Shown piece after piece: positions 60,274 to 64,000 of a stretch of 64,000 nt of DNA. Within the stretch, counting starts at the first letter, position 1; each line of letters begins with the position of its first letter. The notes under the pieces were generated by a model. It was not told the origin of the DNA. It saw only the letters and a program-made list of their open reading frames with translations, and made no database searches. The DNA lies in NCBI GenBank assembly GCA_963779225.1, contig CAVZWW010000002.1, positions 248,001-312,000 of the forward strand, written 5' to 3'. The position numbers and the translations under genes are program-made. The DNA is from CAVPCZ01 sp963779225. Its GTDB lineage: Bacteria; Bacteroidota; Ignavibacteria; UBA10030; UBA6906.

Positions 60274-61241
60274 GATTTCTCCTGAATATGGGTATTGACC
60301 TGCAGGACAATCGCGGGATCGGCGTCATACGGCAATACCCCTGTGCCGATACACACCCGATCTCTCCCGCGGGCAATTGCCAGCGCACGGTCGGCCTCGG
60401 CCAGGGCGCTGTCCGCCACTTTTGCCGCAAACACTCCGGGTGACATGTTGACGCGCACGAAGATCTCCGGATACCCGTGCATCTTTTCCATGAACGCCCG
60501 CTGATCCGTCTCCGACGGGCAAATAATGGAGCCCGCGCCGGTTTGCGCAATGGCGTCGAGAATACCGAACGTGTTACCGCCGATCACCAGACCACCGGGT
60601 CTGCCCGCGGCGGCGGCGTAGCCGTCCATGATCCGTTTCAGAGCGGGAAGCTCGATCGCCGTGAATTGCGCCGGCGAAATGAGAGGCGGCGTGGCGGCCG
60701 ATTCAAAAAACACGACGTCCATTCCCTGCCTGAGAATTTCTTCCGCCACCACCACCTGAAAAGCTGCAAGGTGCTGCAGGGCCACCGCTACAACATCCGG
60801 TTCCGTCAGGATCGCGACGAGCAAATCCTCGAAACCGAGCAGATTGCTGGCGATGGAGAACGGCCCGTTGAGCGGCACCGCCACGGAAGCGGGCGCACAG
60901 GCATCGCGCAGGAGCCCGGCAGCTTCAAGAACGACCGGAAATCGTCCGTGCCGGTGGATATCCGGCTGCTGCAGCGCGAGGATGTCCTCAACAGAAGAAC
61001 AGGGATGCTTGCTGATTGAAGGGACGGCATTCCCCCCTGCGTCTTCAACCTGCGCACCGTAGACTTCGGCTTCTATATTGTAGATATCGATTCCGGCGAC
61101 GATTTGCGTATGCCCGTAGCGCCGGTGCGCCTCCCGATGGGCGCGAAACAACAACTCCGTACTGCGCGACACCGTCCACGGACGCTCTCCGATAAGCGCC
61201 GCGGCATGTTCGTAAACGATCGGCAGGAAAGGGATGCTCAT
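60270..61241 (-). CDS. UroD-fold protein lacking two usual zinc ligands
   Basis: A 323-residue TIM-barrel protein of the uroporphyrinogen decarboxylase/MtaA-CmuA superfamily. Sequence landmarks are VPLNGPFSIASNLLGFEDLL, FFESAATPPLISPAQFTAIELP and RVCIGTGVLPYDADPA. Corrinoid methyltransferases of this fold carry an His-x-Cys-Gly-Asn-Thr zinc motif; here that stretch reads LVIGGNTFGI, so the His and first Cys are missing while a later Cys is kept. It is therefore probably not a standard zinc-dependent methyltransferase. GGAG precedes the ATG; the gene is overlapped by both neighbours (HAD phosphatase and rhaM). Confidence 0.78.
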   Translation of the reverse strand: MSIPFLPIVYEHAAALIGERPWTVSRSTELLFRAHREAHRRYGHTQIVAGIDIYNIEAEVYGAQVEDAGGNAVPSISKHPCSSVEDILALQQPDIHRHGRFPVVLEAAGLLRDACAPASVAVPLNGPFSIASNLLGFEDLLVAILTEPDVVAVALQHLAAFQVVVAEEILRQGMDVVFFESAATPPLISPAQFTAIELPALKRIMDGYAAAAGRPGGLVIGGNTFGILDAIAQTGAGSIICPSETDQRAFMEKMHGYPEIFVRVNMSPGVFAAKVADSALAEADRALAIARGRDRVCIGTGVLPYDADPAIVLQVNTHIQEKS

Positions 61242-61906
61242 GCCCGTTCTCCGTCATCGAGAAGGCCCAACAGGTCTTCCGGCCGGGTAATCAATGACCT
61301 TGCACCGTGTGTCTGCAGCTCGTCGCCGGTCCGAAATCCCCAGAGGACGCCGACCGGATACATGCCGGCGCCTACCGCGGTCTTCATATCTGTTGCCGTA
61401 TCACCGAGGTAGAGCACTTCCTGCGGCAACACGCCCAGCTGTTCCGCAATTGCCAGCGCTCCTGCGGGATCCGGTTTCCTGGGCCTCCCGTCAACCTGCC
61501 CCACCACGGCATCGAACTGTATGCCGGGCAGCAGTTCGCGGACGCACAGTTCTGTCGCGTCATGTGGCTTGTTCGAAAGGACGGCAAGCTTCAGCCCCAG
61601 CGTCTGCATTCTCGCGAGCATGGGGAGCACGCCATCGTAGGGAAGGGTTTTGTTCTTCCAGCGCAGTGCGTATTCCTCGCGGAACCGGCGGAGGCAGGTC
61701 TTCTGGATTGCCGCGTCGCACTGTCCCTCAGGCAGGACCCGGCCGATAAGCACCGCCGCCCCGTCACCGACAAAATACCGGTAGGCTTCGACGGGGTGAA
61801 CAGGAAACCCCTGTTCAGCCAGCACGGCATTCACCGAATCCGCCAGATCCTCGAGTGTGTCCAGCAGCGTGCCATCGAGATCGAATATCACCGCCTGGAT
61901 CTTCAT
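61238..61906 (-). CDS. HAD family phosphatase (Gph-like)
   Basis: A 222-residue haloacid-dehalogenase phosphatase. Motif I is FDLDGTLLDT (Asp nucleophile and acid/base), motif II VLSNKPHD, motif III the Lys of RPRKPDP and motif IV GDTATDMKTA. The helical cap is of the C1 type seen in phosphoglycolate phosphatase. ATG 61906 is used; the frame is open a little further upstream. It ends in an ATGA overlap with the UroD-fold gene. A sugar-phosphate substrate linked to the operon is more likely than phosphoglycolate salvage, but this is inference. Confidence 0.86.
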   Translation of the reverse strand: MKIQAVIFDLDGTLLDTLEDLADSVNAVLAEQGFPVHPVEAYRYFVGDGAAVLIGRVLPEGQCDAAIQKTCLRRFREEYALRWKNKTLPYDGVLPMLARMQTLGLKLAVLSNKPHDATELCVRELLPGIQFDAVVGQVDGRPRKPDPAGALAIAEQLGVLPQEVLYLGDTATDMKTAVGAGMYPVGVLWGFRTGDELQTHGARSLITRPEDLLGLLDDGERA

Positions 61907-61953
61907 TCTCCTTCTTGCTCTCCCCAATGCTGCCCTTGTTCTTACCGCCCGCA

Positions 61954-63204
61954 CTACCCCTTCTTCAGCGCCCTGAACATCGCCTCCACATTCTCCACGG
62001 GCACATTCGCCTGAATATTATGCACCGCGTTGAAGACAAACCCTCCGCCATCGCCGAAAATCCGCATCCGCTCGCGAACCTCATTCTCCACCTGAGCCGG
62101 GGTCCCGTATGGCAGCGTACGCTGCGTATCCACGCCGCCCCCCCAGAAAACCAGTTCTTTGCCGTACAGCTTTTTCAATCTCTCCGGTTCCATCCCCGCC
62201 GTCGAAGTCTGGACCGGATTCAACACATCGAATCCCGCTTCAATGAAATCCGGAATCAACTCTGCCACACAGCCGCAGGAGTGGATGAATGTTTTCCATG
62301 AGGAATGTTTGTGGATGAATCCCGTGATCTCCTTGTGGAAGGGCATGTACAGGTCCCGGTACGATTTCCGTGAAATGAACAGGCCGGTCTGCGTGCCAAA
62401 ATCCGTCCCCGTGACGAATGCCACCTGAACGCGGTCGCCGACCCGCTTGATGAGCCGCTCGAGATTCTGCAGTGCAATGGCGCACTGCCCTTCGAACACC
62501 CTGTAGACATACTCCCGCCGTGCGGCCGTCGCCACATACCATTCTTCGATATCACGTATGCCGCGCGTCTGTTTTCTCCCGACTGCCGGGACGAGCGCAA
62601 TATCACCAAAAGCCGTGCCCGGGGATCCGACAACAGACCCCTTCTCCTGCTTCACCGTCGCCCCGGCGCCTGCGGCATAGTGTTCGAGATCCGCCCCGGT
62701 CAGCGGGGCAAACTCCTCCAGATTATCCGCGGGATCGAGCCGGTCTTCCACGATTTCCTGCTGACGGGGAATGGCGTCAAAAAAATGGCCTCCTTCAGGC
62801 ATGCGTCCGCTCGGGGGAACCGACATATCCCCTTCCGGGTACATCAGAAGGTTCCGATTCTCATCCCTCGTCACGTTGAACGCGCCCGGCACGAGCACCT
62901 CGGTCCCGTCGAACAGCGTGAACGGTTTCCAGCCGGTGTTGGCGAAGCCGAACATGTTTGTCGGCGCCGGGACGCTCATGACATCGATACCCAGCGCATC
63001 GCGGAGTTTTTCGTCGATCTCCCCGAGCATTTGATACGGTTCGATCACCTTTACCCGGTAGTCCGGTTCACCCAGCAACCTGGACCGCAGTTTCGCGACG
63101 ATACTCACCGCCATACCGGTCACCGCGGTTGCACCGAAGTCCACACACACACGGTCGGGCTGCTGGTGGTTCAACGTCTTCTCCAACCGTTCGCGTGACG
63201 TCAT
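61954..63204 (-). CDS. Uroporphyrinogen decarboxylase family protein (MtaA/CmuA-like)
   Basis: A 416-residue TIM-barrel protein from ATG 63204 (MTSRERLEKTLNHQQPDRVCVDFG, the usual COG0407 opening), which overlaps the upstream TGA. The zinc-type motif is intact: FIHSCGCVAELIPDFIEAGFDVLNPVQTSTAGM (His, Cys), with FVFNAVHNIQANVPVENVEAM near the C-terminus. Such proteins are corrinoid- or cofactor-dependent methyl/demethyl enzymes and many copies of unknown substrate lie in sugar operons. It is clearly not HemE, which has a different N-terminus. No corrinoid protein gene is in the window. Confidence 0.85.
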   Translation of the reverse strand: MTSRERLEKTLNHQQPDRVCVDFGATAVTGMAVSIVAKLRSRLLGEPDYRVKVIEPYQMLGEIDEKLRDALGIDVMSVPAPTNMFGFANTGWKPFTLFDGTEVLVPGAFNVTRDENRNLLMYPEGDMSVPPSGRMPEGGHFFDAIPRQQEIVEDRLDPADNLEEFAPLTGADLEHYAAGAGATVKQEKGSVVGSPGTAFGDIALVPAVGRKQTRGIRDIEEWYVATAARREYVYRVFEGQCAIALQNLERLIKRVGDRVQVAFVTGTDFGTQTGLFISRKSYRDLYMPFHKEITGFIHKHSSWKTFIHSCGCVAELIPDFIEAGFDVLNPVQTSTAGMEPERLKKLYGKELVFWGGGVDTQRTLPYGTPAQVENEVRERMRIFGDGGGFVFNAVHNIQANVPVENVEAMFRALKKG

Positions 63205-64000
63205 GGCCGGGCTTCTCCCTCCCAGTACCGGAGTTTCCACACGCCGGGCTGATTCGGACTGCCGTCGAACGCGAGTCCGTTGTCGACGGGGAACTGTTCG
63301 TGCAGAACTTTTCCCTTATAGACGATCTTGATTGCGCCGACGGCGACATACCGCACCCGGTCCTTCTCTTCCACGGAGAACAGGTGGTATGCGTCGGTCT
63401 CAAACGGCCCGAATGTGGTTTTTCCGGATTCATACGTGTACATCGGGCGACGCCAGTCGCGGATCAAATCCCGTTCCATATCCAGCTTGACGCCGATCCG
63501 GTAGGTCTTGCCCCCGGTCTGTATGGTCAGCATGATTGTTGAGGGATCATCGCCGGGGTCAGTCATCTGCACGGCTTCAACCAGACGGCGCGGATCCTCT
63601 TTGGCCGCATGCGGGATAAGCACGGTGACAAACGCCTGCATATCGTTCCGGTACCCATGTCTGCCGGTCATCTGATACACGACCTGTTCACGCTGGTAAT
63701 ACCGTTCCTGTGTCTCCACACCGAGCTGGAGGCGCTGGCGTGCAGGGAAGACCAGAAGGAGGCGTTCATCGCTCCGTACGCTTGTGTTCTGCAGGGAATC
63801 GTATGCCGTGTCGTACCAGCCCGGCCCCTGTTCCAGCACGCTGCCGTGTATGCCAGAGCGAGGCCATGGTCAGGTATCCCGGTGCCGTGAAGCACACGGC
63901 ATCCACCACAACAAACCAGTCCAGTTCTTTCACGTGCACCACAAGCCGGTCGGCTTCATATCCCAGACGGCTGTTGATCAGGCGGGTGCGCGACATCGAG
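63201..64000 (-). pseudogene. Frameshifted C-terminal part of a heparinase II/III-like protein
   Basis: Two minus-strand frames together make one continuous beta-rich domain. The upstream frame (to about 63847) reads TRLINSRLGYEADRLVVHVKELDWFVVVDAVC...ASLWHT. The downstream frame (from about 63845) continues GSVLEQGPGWYDTAYDSL and runs to the stop at 63201. One extra base near 63846 (a C on the minus strand) separates them. The sequence resembles the C-terminal beta domain of heparinase II/III-type lyases; the N-terminal part lies beyond the right edge. It may be a true frameshift mutation or a sequence error. Its stop overlaps the UroD-like ATG. Confidence 0.65.

Noticed and set aside
61954..63204. 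HemE (haem biosynthesis) for the 416-residue UroD-fold protein
   Set aside because: It has the COG0407/MtaA-like opening and an His-x-Cys motif, and no other haem genes are adjacent.

Overview
All recognisable genes in this 64 kb window lie on the minus strand. The gene content points to the Bacteroidota/Chlorobiota (FCB) superphylum. Supporting features are type IX secretion (T9SS) C-terminal sorting domains on several secreted proteins, PorV/PorQ-type and OmpP1/FadL-like outer-membrane proteins, TonB-dependent receptors with an N-terminal carboxypeptidase-regulatory-like domain, a DUF2795 protein, HPr kinase, a DUF494 (Smg) protein, and an Asp in place of the last His of the YbeY metal motif. 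Six candidate promoters have the sigma70-like TTGNNN-N17-TANNNT form rather than the Bacteroidia -33/-7 form. With the GC-rich coding sequence, this suggests an Ignavibacteria/Kapabacteria-like lineage rather than a Bacteroides relative. That placement is inference.

Layout, read right to left in the direction of transcription. Positions 64000-59947 hold a frameshifted heparinase-like gene cut by the window edge, two unlike uroporphyrinogen-decarboxylase-fold proteins, a HAD phosphatase and an L-rhamnose mutarotase. All are tightly overlapped and look like a sugar- or methyl-group catabolic operon. Next are tex (57559-59889) and a polytopic GT-C-like membrane protein (55924-57420).

Positions 55765-25582 form a large uronate-polysaccharide utilisation locus. 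It starts with a GntR/FCD regulator that has its own promoter and a palindromic operator. There follow an SDR (probable DEH reductase), a PL17-like lyase, a KdgF-like cupin, a hexuronate MFS transporter, KduD, KDPG aldolase and a PF05426/PL38-like lyase. An outer-membrane block comes next: a TonB-dependent receptor, a large secreted protein, PorV, an OmpP1-like protein and a T9SS cargo protein. The locus ends with a PL6 lyase, a GH88-DUF4861 fusion, GH2, KduI, KdgK, a beta-helix T9SS protein and a second PL6 lyase. Together these would depolymerise alginate or glucuronan-like chains outside the cell, import the products, convert unsaturated uronates to KDG by two routes (DEH reductase, and KduI/KduD after GH88), and split KDPG to pyruvate and glyceraldehyde-3-phosphate.

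Positions 25055-1 are mostly housekeeping. There is a lysS / TonB receptor / lipoprotein / GH57 / GT2 run; then S41 protease, DUF3108 and a metallo-beta-lactamase-fold protein; then an operon from an unknown protein through ybeY, DUF494, topA, xerC, hpf and hprK; then an M23 peptidase with DUF2795; and finally bamA, holB, metG and tatD, the last cut by the window edge.

A recurring oddity is degenerate short tandem repeats with periods divisible by three (21, 24 or 27 bp). They occur in protein linkers or tails (metG, tex) and at gene junctions (before lysS, before the PL38-like gene). No rRNA, tRNA, CRISPR array, transposase or integron was seen.
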